Below are positions 48,253 to 57,614 of a DNA stretch of 64,000 nucleotides, in pieces (the stretch's first letter is position 1; each line of letters opens with the position of its first letter). The DNA is taken from assembly GCA_036365515.1 (NCBI GenBank), contig CM070877.1, positions 86,356,022 to 86,420,021 of the forward strand, in the 5' to 3' direction. The notes beneath the pieces are model-generated. The model saw only the letters and a list, made by a program, of their open reading frames with translations. It did not search any database and had not been told where the DNA came from. A program made the position numbers and the translations under genes. The stretch is from Torymus aiolomorphi (lineage: Eukaryota; Arthropoda; Insecta; Hymenoptera; Torymidae).

Positions 48253-49551
48253 CGAGGGTCATTTGACAAGTACGTAGCCTCACCGCCAGATGGTGCCACT
48301 ATCGCACCAGAAATACACTACAGTGCAGTATCTTCCTGTAAACGGTTACAGATGAAATTTCAGCCGGATCGGAGTTGTAATTTATTTTTGAGAGCGTGTG
48401 AAAGCAAATGTGTCCGTTGATTTTTGAAAAAATGGAGAAAGAACAATATCGGTCGGTGATTAGATTCTTGTTTTTGGAAGGGAAATCGCGCAGTGAAATT
48501 AAAGAACGCTTGGATGCAGTGTATGGGGATGCTTCTCCTTCGATGGCGACCGTTAAATTTTGGTATAACGAGTTTCAACGTGGTCGTACGTCGGTTTTTG
48601 ATGATCCACGCCCAGGTGCTCCGAAAACAGCCACTACGGAGGAGAACGTGACAAAAATACACGATATCGTTTTGTCAGACCGCCGATTAAAGGTGCACGA
48701 GATAGCTGCGATAGTAGGCATCTCAGAAGAACGCGTGTGGCATATCCTACATGAGATTTTAGGCATGAGGAAGCTGTCAGCAAGGTGGGTGCCGCGTTTG
48801 CTGACTGCAGACAACAAGCGCATCCGTGTGACCAGTTCAGAGCAGTGTTTGGAGCTGTTTAATCGCAATCCAAAAGAGTTTTTGCGTCGTTAAGTGACCG
48901 TCGACGAAACATGGATTCACTACTACACTCCAGAGACCAAGGAGCAGTCAAAACAGTGGACCTTACCCGGTGAACCTGCTCCGAAGAAGGCGAAGACGGT
49001 CCCGTCGGCCGGAAAGGTGATGGCCACTGTTTTCTGGAATTCTCAAGGTGTGATTTTTATTGACTATCTGGAGAAGGGCAAAACGGTCACAGGACAGTAC
49101 TACGCCGAACTATTGAGCCGATTTGACGCTGATTTGTGTTAGAAGAATAACGGCCCCATTTGTCTAAAATGAAAGTGCTTTTCCACCACGATAATGCACC
49201 GGCTCACACTTCTGCACTCGCCACGGCTAAATTGGTCGAATTACGCTACGAACTGCTGCCCCATCCACCGTATTCTCCAGATTTGGCTCCGTGCGACTTT
49301 TTTTTGTTTTCGAACCTAAAAAATTCGCTCGCCGGGAAGAGATTCCACTCCAATAACGAAATAATCGCCGCCACGGAGGCCTATTTTGCAAACCAAGAGA
49401 AAACATTTTTTTCAACGGGGTTAAAAAAATTGGAACACCGCTGGACCAAGTGTATTCAACTAAAAGGAGACTACATTGAAAAATAAATTTTATTTTTTGT
49501 AAAATTTTGGTGTTCTCATTTGTACGCTAGGTACTTATCAAATGACCCTCG
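48253..49551 (+). mobile_element. Mariner transposon with TA duplication
   Basis: 1299 bp with terminal inverted repeats CGAGGGTCATTTGACAAGTA and, at the other end, the complement of CGAGGGTCATTTGATAAGTA, flanked by TA at 48251-48252 and 49552-49553. Length, target and coding content are typical of mariner. It sits inside the Transib-like element and is younger than it. Confidence 0.95.
48432..49486 (+). pseudogene. Mariner transposase, one stop and one frameshift
   Basis: Starts MEKEQYRSVIRFLFLEGKS. Two helix-turn-helix segments follow (SRSEIKERLDAVYGDASPSM and LKVHEIAAIVGISEERVWHI). The catalytic D,D34D triad is complete: TVDETWIHYYTPETK, then LFHHDNAPAH, and YSPDLAPCDFFLF, with exactly 34 residues between the last two Asp. 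The WVPRLLTADNKRIR linker is the mariner WVPHEL equivalent. A TAA at 48891-48893 interrupts just before VTVDETW, and a frameshift lies between 49140 and 49151 just before RPHLSKMKV. Apart from these two lesions the protein of about 350 residues is complete. Confidence 0.93.
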
Positions 49552-50034
49552 TATACATAATATCACTGGATATCTCAGATAGAGTCGCTGACCTGATTGC
49601 TGGTCCATATATCGACCAGCCCCGCAGGCAACGTAAAGTACAATGTAAAACAATTTGTCTCTTTTGTTATGAAGATTTGAGAGGGTATTTCTATGTAATT
49701 TCACGCGTTGAATATGAAAAAAATAGTAAGAAAATTCTCGCAGACACCCTTGACCTTGAAAATCACCATTTGAAGGTTAAATTTCATTCCTACTATAAGT
49801 CAAGTTTTTAGACGGTTTTCCTACGTAGTTTGATGTGCTGAATACGTAAAAAATAATAAAAAAATTCCTGTTGATAATCCTGACCTTGAAAATCAGTATT
49901 TCAAGGTCAAGAATGTTTTGAGAAATTTTAAAACTATTTGTTATGTATTCAGAACATCAAATTTGATCTAAAAACTTCAAATATTCTTTGTCTCTAGAGT
50001 GGTCCATATGTCGACCACCCCCGCAGCTAAAAGG

Positions 50035-50457
50035 TTAAGGCAGATACCGCTTTTTTCGTCAAAACCTGTTCCGATTTTTACGGGAGCCATAAAGTTGAGT
50101 AATTGGAATTATCGTTGTTCGCGTAAATTTGGAAATTCGGAATGTAAGCCAAAGCTTTGTTGCACTGTTCTGCACACTTTTCTGCTCTTTTTTGTACACT
50201 TTCTTGCACATTTCTTTACACCTTCTTGCACGTTTTTATACACAAATAAATACAAAAACATATATGAAAGTGTACAAAAATGTGCAAGAAAGTGTACAAA
50301 TAAGAGCAGAAAAGTGTACAGAACAGTGCAGAAGAGCTTTGGCTTGCATTCCGAATTTCCCAATTTACGCGAAAAACTATAATTTCAATTACTCAACTTT
50401 ATGGCTCCCGTAAAAATCGAGACAGGTTTTAACGGAAAAAAGCGGTATCTGGCTTAA
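50035..50457. mobile_element. TTAA-flanked fold-back MITE
   Basis: The element 50039-50453 is one long imperfect palindrome (ends GGCAGATACCGCTTTTTTC and its complement, arms of about 150 bp or more), flanked by TTAA on both sides, so probably mobilised by a piggyBac-like enzyme. The centre is rich in GTGTACAA and TGCAAGAAAGTG motifs. The left arm of the host Transib-like element keeps the uninterrupted TTAA site, confirming the insertion point. Open frames on both strands are mirror images and not genes. Confidence 0.88.
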
Positions 50458-50899
50458 GGAACAATAGTATTGAGAAACTTTTCCAACAGTTTTGAGTATT
50501 TATATCTTATTCCCTCGTGAAACACAAATTTTTTCCATTTTCATCGTTTTGGGGCCACTGTGCGTCGTATCAACTACGTATTTTCATCGTAGTATACCTA
50601 GTAATATTTAAAATATTATATTTCAGCAACATTTAATTTACTCACCTACTTTTCGTGCATGATAGTATATTCTTTTGAAGTTAACACATAATCGCCTTCA
50701 AACACAAATATCATTGTTTCTCATATACTACTATGAATTTTTTAAAATGTATAATTAAAATATTTCACTTACAAAATATTTCCTACTTCAATAAAATGAT
50801 TAGTTTAATTTTCGATATGGTATAATTTAAAAACTTGTAAATTATACATCATATTTGCGAAATCTTTTTTAAAATTCAGTTACATAAAAAAAAAAATAT

Positions 50900-50984
50900 T
50901 AGCGCCGGACTCAGGAATCGAACTCAGATTTTTAGCATACTAGTCCAACGAGTGTGCCAGTACACTATCGGCGAAGTTTGAAAT
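50900..50984 (-). ncRNA. tRNA-like sequence (Thr-AGT-like), probable pseudogene or SINE head
   Basis: On the minus strand CGCCG at the 5' side pairs with CGGCG at the 3' side as an acceptor stem, GTGT/ACAC forms a D stem, the anticodon loop reads CTAGTAT (anticodon AGT), and GAGTTCGATTCC is a B box. The T stem pairs badly. An A run on the plus strand (50886-50896) gives a T run after the module on the minus strand, as for a Pol III terminator. Best read as a tRNA-derived repeat. Confidence 0.5.
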
Positions 50985-51087
50985 ATATTTTAAAGTGTAG
51001 CTTATAAGGACTGTTCCCATTAAGGTTTTTGATTTCGATTTTGGAAAAGCGATTTGAATACAGCTTTTTCATATTTGATGAAATCTC

Positions 51088-51146
51088 TGTTATATAATCT
51101 TTTATTATATTAAGCTAATACACTTCCGGTTCTCGGGTTCTCCGTA
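51088..51146 (+). repeat. Dispersed single unit of the 86-bp tandem repeat
   Basis: AATCTTTTATTATATTAAGC and TAATACACTTCCGGTTCTCG match the array at 47660-47960 in the same orientation. Confidence 0.75.
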
Positions 51147-51394
51147 AGAAATTTGAAATACCTAGAACTTCCAATGAAATTTGATGGTAAAATAAACATT
51201 TTTCCAATATTTATATTTTCAGATTCTTTCTTTTTATGTAAATATATCACTCTTTCTCCTTGTCCTTTGTCTCTTTCTCTTTTGTTTCACGTTACCTACT
51301 GTATTTGCGATGATGTTATTATACAGATATAGTTTTGTTTTATCACTTTTATAGAAATAGCAGATGAAAGGCACCGTGGGAGGATTATATTTAT

Positions 51395-51665
51395 CCACAG
51401 ATTTTGATTACTTGTGGCCCGCTACTAAGCATGTTATCAAATTTAGCACCAAAACTTGCAAATGCTAAAGCATTATTATATAATCAGATATTCTTGGAAT
51501 GTTAGTGCTACCTTCCGATATTCCTATAACTAATAGTTATCATTGATTTGATTAAGAAGGGTTTTCCGGCAATTCTACTTTTTCTTGATGACAAAAATTA
51601 GATAATTCTTTATGTTTGTTGTAAAGCAAAATGTTTATCATTACAACGTTTACAAATATCAGTCA
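51395..51665 (-). pseudogene. Helitron-like N-terminal domain relic
   Basis: No frame is long, but the minus strand read in pieces gives DICKRCNDKHFALQQ, then after a shift KHKELSNFCHQEKVELPENP, and later LYNNALAFASFGAKFDNMLS followed by SGPQVIKICG. This follows the Helitron_like_N order: CxxC, a Cys with GKVxLP-type end, R.YN.A.AFAS.GAK, then GP..F.I.G. The arginine before YNNALAF is a TGA. No Rep or helicase part is present. It is an old relic recognised by motif order alone. Confidence 0.6.
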
Positions 51666-52439
51666 TAGACGCTAAATAATTTTCATTAATCAAATTTTCA
51701 TTGAATCACATAGTCGCTCTTCTACCGACAGTATCTGATTTACTTATCTCTGCTAAATTTTCTTCGTTTTTATTTAAAAAAATTTAGTTTTATATTAGTT
51801 CTCTGATTATTTATTGCATTTTTTATTTCATCAACTTCATTATAATATTTTTAATATAATAATAAGTTGTTTTGATTAAGTTTGCGATAATTCATAGCCT
51901 TTCTTTTCATACAAAGCATCTTTTTGACATTCTTCTTGTAAAACATCAGTAGACATATTCTACATTTTTTCAATTTTTTGTTTGTTTCTTTTTATTTACA
52001 ATTGAAAATGTCTGCCCCTTTAATAAGTTTTATAATATAAATTTACAATATTTTAAAGGTTTCAAATTATATCTAATTAAAAATTCAAAAACTACAGATT
52101 GTCTCTATGAAATGCATTTATTTAAAATTTATATATGTGTTATATGATCATCATCAAAATATAACGGAGCGAGCGCTAGCGAGCGAAATATCTGTTGCTA
52201 GTGTAATATTAATGATAAAAGTACTTGATTTAGAAAGTTTTAGGCATTTAAGATGCAAAGATGACACCAAAACCTAAGGTTTTAACTTGTAAATTGTTTA
52301 ACTAATGGACCGATTAGTCATCTACAATAACTACTGATGGTAGATCAAGTGAACTCACGTATTACAAACCGTCATCAGTGATCCAAATTAAGCCACTAAG
52401 CATCGAGATTCATTTTTATCGATAGCAAGTCAAAGTGCA
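51666..52439. other. Unassigned AT-rich DNA
   Basis: Nothing recognisable. Some of it may be further N-terminal Helitron relic on the minus strand, but no motif supports this. Confidence 0.35.
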
Positions 52440-52760
52440 ATAGCGGGATATTGGATCAATAAATTATTTTTTTAGAAGAAAAATAATTTAAAAAAAAAGT
52501 AATTTTTTTGTCGTTGCATAACTAGAGTAAAATTTACTTAATTGCTTTGAAATTCCGTGTAGGGGTATATTTTGTATACGAATCGAGTGCTTTCTTTGGG
52601 CAAAAGGATTGGTCTATAAATTGATAGGCAATATGTGTGAAAAATTTGATCATGATTGATCGATTATTTTCAAAGATATTTAAGATTGAAAATTTTCAAA
52701 AATTTTGGAACAGTTTTTTGAAATTGCAATTTATTGAGAACGGTCTGTTTTTATATATAA
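52440..52760 (-). repeat. Inverted, diverged copy of 46960-47345
   Basis: GTCGTTGCATAACTAGAGTA with AAATTTACTTAATTGCTTTG and TTTATTGAGAACGGTCTG are reverse complements of stretches in 47.06-47.27 kb. Non-coding. Confidence 0.55.
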
Positions 52761-52857
52761 TTTAAATATTTTAATTATTCTTACGTGTGGATTATTTTAT
52801 TTTAATTATATATTGGGCAAATTTTAGAAGTGAAAAGTTTGATTATTATACATTAAT

Positions 52858-52994
52858 TACACAGCCCCACAAAAAAAAAGAAAAGGTTCTGTACTTTCTG
52901 ACCTTGGAATCATACTTAGAGGGCCAAAATACACCGAGATATGATAGTCCGATCTAAAGTACAGAACCTTTTCTTTTTTTTGTGGGGCTGTGTA
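52858..52994. mobile_element. Palindromic MITE with TA duplication
   Basis: The 133-bp element 52860-52992 starts CACAGCCCCAC and ends with its complement. Arms of about 40 bp include GAAAAGGTTCTGTACTTT. It is flanked by TA on both sides, fitting a Tc1/mariner-type MITE. Confidence 0.85.
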
Positions 52995-53392
52995 ATCAAT
53001 AAAAAAAACATGAAAATTTAGGAAATTATAGTACTCAATATTCTTTTTAACCAAAAAAATATTCATGTCAATATCTTTTTTCAATTTCGAAATATAACGT
53101 ACTTTCAAAAATTGAAATTTTTATCAATAACTTATGACAGAATATAGCTATCGACATTTTTTTTGTTTGAGAATTTTATTCTGCATAAAGTGCATTCATA
53201 ATATATTAAGAATATTAGTTCTAAATATTTAAAAATACGAAAATAAAAATTTTCAAAATTGAAAAATGGCTAGAAAAAAAAAAGAAAATCGAAATTGACA
53301 AAAATAGACTATTGACCCCAACTGTGAAAGAAAAATGCAAAAAATTATACCTCTCTGGTTAAAATCGGTCGAGTAGATTATCCGCGTAGACG

Positions 53393-53422
53393 GACACACA
53401 TACACACACACACACGCACACA

Positions 53423-53462
<40 letters not shown>

Positions 53463-53470
53463 CACACGCA
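53393..53470. repeat. (CA)n/(CACG)n microsatellite
   Basis: Runs of CACACA pass into about nine GCAC tetramers and back. Frames across it code only for repeats. Confidence 0.95.
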
Positions 53471-53639
53471 GACACACATCCATATGGACATTTTCTAAAA
53501 ATAGTGTATTTCGATTCCAAATGTGCTGAACAACATTCCTAACGTATTTTCTCCAAAACTTTTTTTTTTACTATCACAAAGCTTGTTCTAGGAGAAAGTA
53601 AAATACTAAAACTTTATTTTTGTAAAATTGGAATTAACC

Positions 53640-54168
53640 CCCTTTTCAGCATCACCACAGATATATTCTAAGAGTACAATCTCCCGTATTTCTTTTGCAT
53701 ACTCGATTCTTTTCATTCTGGTTGTCTCCTTTTCTTTCCAGGTCTTTCCCTCTATTCAGTTTTAGCTAGATTGTATTTCCTTCTTCTAATCTTATATTTA
53801 TTTCTCATATTGCCCGACCTTTCTCCTCAAAAAATTGTTTCCTCCTTCTATCCATCTCCGTGGTTGTATCAGCTTTCATTATATTTCGCATACATTTTAT
53901 CAGCTTTTGTTCAAACTTCATTGCTCTTTCCCCAGTTTGAATAGCAATTTACCATCTATTCGTTCCCTCGTGTAACACGTGTCTTGGAGTAGTTTGATCT
54001 ACTTTTAATGTCGATTTAATATATTTATTCTAAATTTTCTCAACTCCACTCAAACAGTCTTATCCTTATCTTCCAATCATCTCTAAATTTTCTTTCTCCC
54101 AAGCTCCATACCATACCAAGCATCGCCTTCGCTTTTACTGCCATATGTTCTACGTGTTTTCTTTATTG
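53640..54168 (-). pseudogene. Non-LTR retrotransposon relic, C-terminal end
   Basis: On the minus strand, degraded frames read KEHVEHMAVKAKAMLGMVWS then LGEKKFRDDWKIRIRLF, and further on STLKVDQTTPRHVLHEGTNR, then GERAMKFEQKLIKCMRNIMK. This follows the post-RT segment of an insect non-LTR family (...VWG.G.RRF..DW.RR..LFD.L... and ...W.LG...RTPGY.VREE...). Many stops and shifts are present and there is no RT core. Family recall is by pattern only. Confidence 0.5.
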
Positions 54169-54170
54169 CG

Positions 54171-54500
54171 TTACTGGATTTTTTCAATTTGCTTTAGAAT
54201 ATTTTTTTGGATAAGAAAATATACCAAACAATAGTAATCAATTATCGAACAGATAAAACTATTGTATAATGTTAGGAGAGTGTCGAAATCTGAATCCCAC
54301 CAAGTTCCATGCAAGAGTTTAATGATATTCATTGTTTTCAGACATTTCTTTTTACTATTAGAGATTTGCAATATAAAATTGAATTTCGAATTAAATATAA
54401 TACCTAAAACACGAACCTTTTTGCTTGATTTATTTTTATTTTTATGTATTTTAATTTTTACTTCACCGGATAGAATTTTTATATTGTTGAAACTAATAAG
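54171..54500 (-). pseudogene. Jockey-like reverse transcriptase fragment
   Basis: An open minus-strand frame reads SFNNIKILSGEVKIKIHKNK, KVRVLGIIFNSKFNFILQIS, KCLKTMNIIKLLHGTWWDSD and FDTLLTLYNSFICSIIDYY. It corresponds to the segment after the RT active site in Jockey-type elements (F.GI.FD.KL.W..H, then LR...WG.....L...Y...I.S.IDYG). Upstream, a broken ADDIKDNLSLLGHDLH may be the YADD neighbourhood. The fragment joins another relic at about 54168. Confidence 0.65.
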
Positions 54501-54789
54501 TACAGTTTTTGTCGATGTAGATCATGACCTAGTAAAGACAGATTGTCTTTAATATCATCGGCAATTTGTGAGATTATGGCTCTTTGAGGAAGCCCTTCAA
54601 AAATATTTGTCGTCTAAATAATATAGAGTATGGGGCTCAAAAGCTCGTTCTTTTTTTGAACGTCAAAAAAACCTGCTAGTAGTGGTACATTAAGGTGGTC
54701 TTCTACCTAATGGCTCCTGAGGCCAAAATTCTCGGAAAAAGTAAAATAAAATATAATTTAAAATATAATTAAAATATATAAATCAAAGT

Positions 54790-55270
54790 ATATGTATTAC
54801 TAATATAACTTATTTCTAATACAAAATCCCAAGAGATAGATCTCTAAACCCATTTTATGCCGAATTATGGAATTTTCGAAAAAACAACTAGTGTGCAAGT
54901 TTTCTTGACAGTTTCAAATTACTTGGAAAACCAGTACCTATGGCACAAAGCTCTGGAGTTCAAAATATTTCGTGACTAAGTTCTTTTTTTATTGATAAAC
55001 AATAAAAATTCATAAAAATGCATAAAATTAAGAAAAAAAAGTAGTTTTATGAATTGAAAAATACTTAATCTCGAAATTTTTTAATTCCAGAGTTTCGTGC
55101 CATAAGTAGATGTTTTCCAAGTAATGTTCGATTTGTGTAGTCAAAATCCATGGAGTGGCTGCCAAGAAAAGTTGCACACCAGTTGGTTTTTCTAAAATGA
55201 CATAATTCTGTATAAAATGCGTTTAGAAATCTATCTCTTGGGATTTTGTATTAGGAATAAATTATATTAG
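54790..55270. mobile_element. Fold-back element, about 480 bp
   Basis: Left arm ACAAAATCCCAAGAGATAGA (about 54821) and its complement near 55229 start inverted arms of about 180 bp, with matching interior marks TGTGCAA.TTTTCTTG.CAG, TTACTTGGAAAAC and GGCACAAAGCTCTGGA. The loop is AT-rich. Non-coding. Confidence 0.75.
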
Positions 55271-55595
55271 AGGCCAGTCAGCGAAGGTCTGAAATCGACT
55301 TTTTCATGGGATTGCTGCATTTTGGATATTTGGGAAAACACAACGTCTAAAAATGATGGTCAAAAATGCAGCTTCCAAAAACATCGGGTTCACCCCTAAT
55401 TTGGCTAAAAAACCATCCTCGAAAACGATTCTTCGCTTATATCTCATGAACGACAAAAGATATCGAAAAAAGTCTCAAGCAAAAGTTGTAGAGTGTCAAA
55501 TTTTACGTAAGGGCGACCATTCACTTTTTTGTTTTTGATAAAATTAAGCGCAGCAAACCCCGACCCCTCACTCTACTGCTAGCTTAATTTTAGTA
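55271..55595. other. Non-coding repeat-like DNA
   Basis: A short plus-strand frame at 55353-55538 shows no recognisable domain. The stretch resembles non-coding repeat DNA near 18.2 kb in style. It adjoins the poly(A) end of the CR1-like element. Confidence 0.4.
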
Positions 55596-55723
55596 TTTTT
55601 TTTTATTTATTTATCAGAGTAAGTACAAAAGGTAAGTACATGTTTACATTATACATGATGTATAATCCAGCAGAGGAATTGTTTTCCTGTTCGCTGGTCC
55701 GGTATTCTTAAATCTAACTTAAC

Positions 55724-57606
55724 CTAAGATTCTAGATAGAAATATAAATTTTGTAACAAAATATAATATAATATAACAAATGTGATTAAACTTTTCAATA
55801 TAAAAATATCTCTTTTCAATATAAAAATGTCTAGGTTGCTTTTATTTCTAAATGTTTCTAAATGTTTTCTTTTACCCATTTCTTTAGCTTCCTTTTTACT
55901 ATGTATGCTACTAATGGTCTTTAAATCGTTGGGTAAGCGATTGAATATCATTATTGCTCTAATAAAACTGTTTTTAATGCTAATGGTTTTGAGCCTTTTA
56001 GGAATCTGAATACTTTTATTTCTTGTAGTTTTATTGGAGCTAAGGTATATTAACTTTAATTCATTGTAATAATAATCTAGTGATTCATACTCGAAAATTT
56101 GATCTAAGTAGATAGGATTTTTATTAGCGATAAATTTATTTTTATTAACTATTTTTAGTAATCTGATTTGTAGTCTTTTGAGCAAATTGATACTGTCGGC
56201 AAACGCACTTCCCCAGGCTATTATACCGTAGGAAATGACACTGTGGAAAAAGGCGTAGTATACCATACGTAAGCAGTCTGTTGACATAATCTTCGTTAGT
56301 TTATAAAACATGAACATGAGATATTTAGTTTTATTGTACACGTAAACAATGTGTTCGTTCCATCTCATGTTACTGTCAAAGACTATACCTAGATATTTCG
56401 TACTTTCTACTCTTTTGAGTTTTATACTATTTATATTGATGTTTAAGTTTTTTGGAGTACTATCGCATTGATTTCCAAATTCCATATACACTGTTTTGTC
56501 AGTGTTTAACGAGAGTTTATTCAGGGCTAACCATTTAGATATTTTTCGTAAATAGTCATTCATTTTTGACTCTACTTCATGCCATGTTTTAGCTGTTGAA
56601 ATAACAGCAGTATCATCAGCATACGATATGATTGTGTCTTCCGGCATGTCTAATAATAAGTCGTTGATGTACAGTATAAATAGTAACGGTCCCAATATAG
56701 TACCCTGTGGGACTCCCGTTGTTACTGATTCAAATTGGCTGGTTTTGTTGTTTAATTTCACTCTTTGCTGTCTATTAGTGAGGTAGCTTTTTAACAGATT
56801 ATAAGCATTTCCTCGTATTCCATAATTATACAATTTATCAAGTAGGATTTGATGATGTACAGTGTCAAAAGCTTTAGCTAGGTCTAGGAAAGTTATCGCA
56901 ATAGGAGTAATAGTGTCAATGTTGTTGTATATCATATTGGATAATTGAAATAGTGCATCTTTAGTACTTCTATTTTTACTGAAACCATATTGATTTTTTG
57001 TTAGCAGATCGCATGCATTGATCAAGTTAGTAATTCTATTGTGTATAATTTTTTCAAAAATTTTTACAATATTTGATATTAGCGAAATAGGTCTGTAATT
57101 GGTAGGGATATGTTTTTCTTTAGCTTTGTGTATTGGTATTACTTCCGCTATTTTTAAAGCATCTAGCCACGTTGCCTTTTCGATACATAGGTTACAAATG
57201 TGAACAAGTTGATCAACTATGTGGATACTTAGAGTTTTTAATGTTTTCGTATTGATATTATCAATTCCACCTGTTTTATTGTCCATGTTCTTAATAATAT
57301 TTAAGACTTCAATATGGTTTGTTGGAGTAATAAAAATACTTTTTCTGTTCATTGGTGGGAGTTTTATTTTCTCATTTCTTGGCTGCACTATTTTATCACT
57401 TATCTTTTTTCCTATTTCGCAAAAAAATTTATTCATGTGTTCAGCCATATCTGCTGAATCCGTGATTTTAACACTATTATCCATTATATTTAATGTTTTT
57501 GTTTTTGATTTAATACATTCCACAAACTCTTTGGGTTTTTCATCTTTGCCTGTATCTGCTCTCTGCTAAATGAATCTTTGGCTTTATTTATAATTTTCTT
57601 TAATAT
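55724..57606 (-). CDS. CR1/Jockey-like ORF2, reverse transcriptase part
   Basis: The main frame 55724-57523 encodes 599 residues without a stop. It continues from 57606 through one indel near 57550. RT motifs in order: IPIHKAKEKHIPTNYRPISL (finger blocks), NIVKIFEKIIHNRI, NQYGFSKNRSTKDALFQLSN, TFLDLAKAFDTVHHQILLDK (motif A Asp), GVPQGTILGPLLFILYINDL (motif B), ISYADDTAVIST (intact YADD), LNKLSLNTDKTVYMEFG, and STKYLGIVFDSNMRWNEH (thumb). The C-terminal part has VISYGIIAWGSAFADSINLL and ends in YFYLES. There is no RNase H. Family placement between CR1-like and Jockey-like clades needs a tree. Confidence 0.88.
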
Positions 57607-57614
57607 TACGTTAA

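Larger units (their letters stand above)
48107..50567. mobile_element. Putative Transib-type non-autonomous element (RSS-like ends)
   Basis: The element 48112-50562 has terminal inverted repeats beginning CACAGTGG on both ends and is flanked by CGTCG on both sides (48107-48111 and 50563-50567). A 5-bp GC-rich target duplication and CAC-type ends are hallmarks of Transib, the transposon group related to RAG1; CACAGTG equals the V(D)J signal heptamer. The arms stay similar for about 100 bp (CTCGT..AA, then CCAACAGTTTTGA, GAGAAACTTTTCC and CAATACTATTGTTC). Removing the inserted mariner and MITE leaves about 730 bp with no transposase. The left arm lacks about 25 bp just inside the end. Confidence 0.7.

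Noticed and set aside
48408..48431. Upstream start for the mariner transposase (adding eight residues)
   Set aside because: The ATG at 48432 gives the family-typical N-terminus MEKEQYRSVIRFLFLEGKS; the earlier start is not family-like.
50109..50413. Open frames on both strands, nearly identical proteins
   Set aside because: They are mirror images produced by the palindromic MITE.
55782..57569. Plus-strand hydrophobic frames within 55.8-57.6 and 61.8-62.4 kb, resembling membrane proteins
   Set aside because: They are antisense to ORF1/ORF2 of the CR1-like element; AT-rich antisense codons give Leu/Ile/Phe runs.
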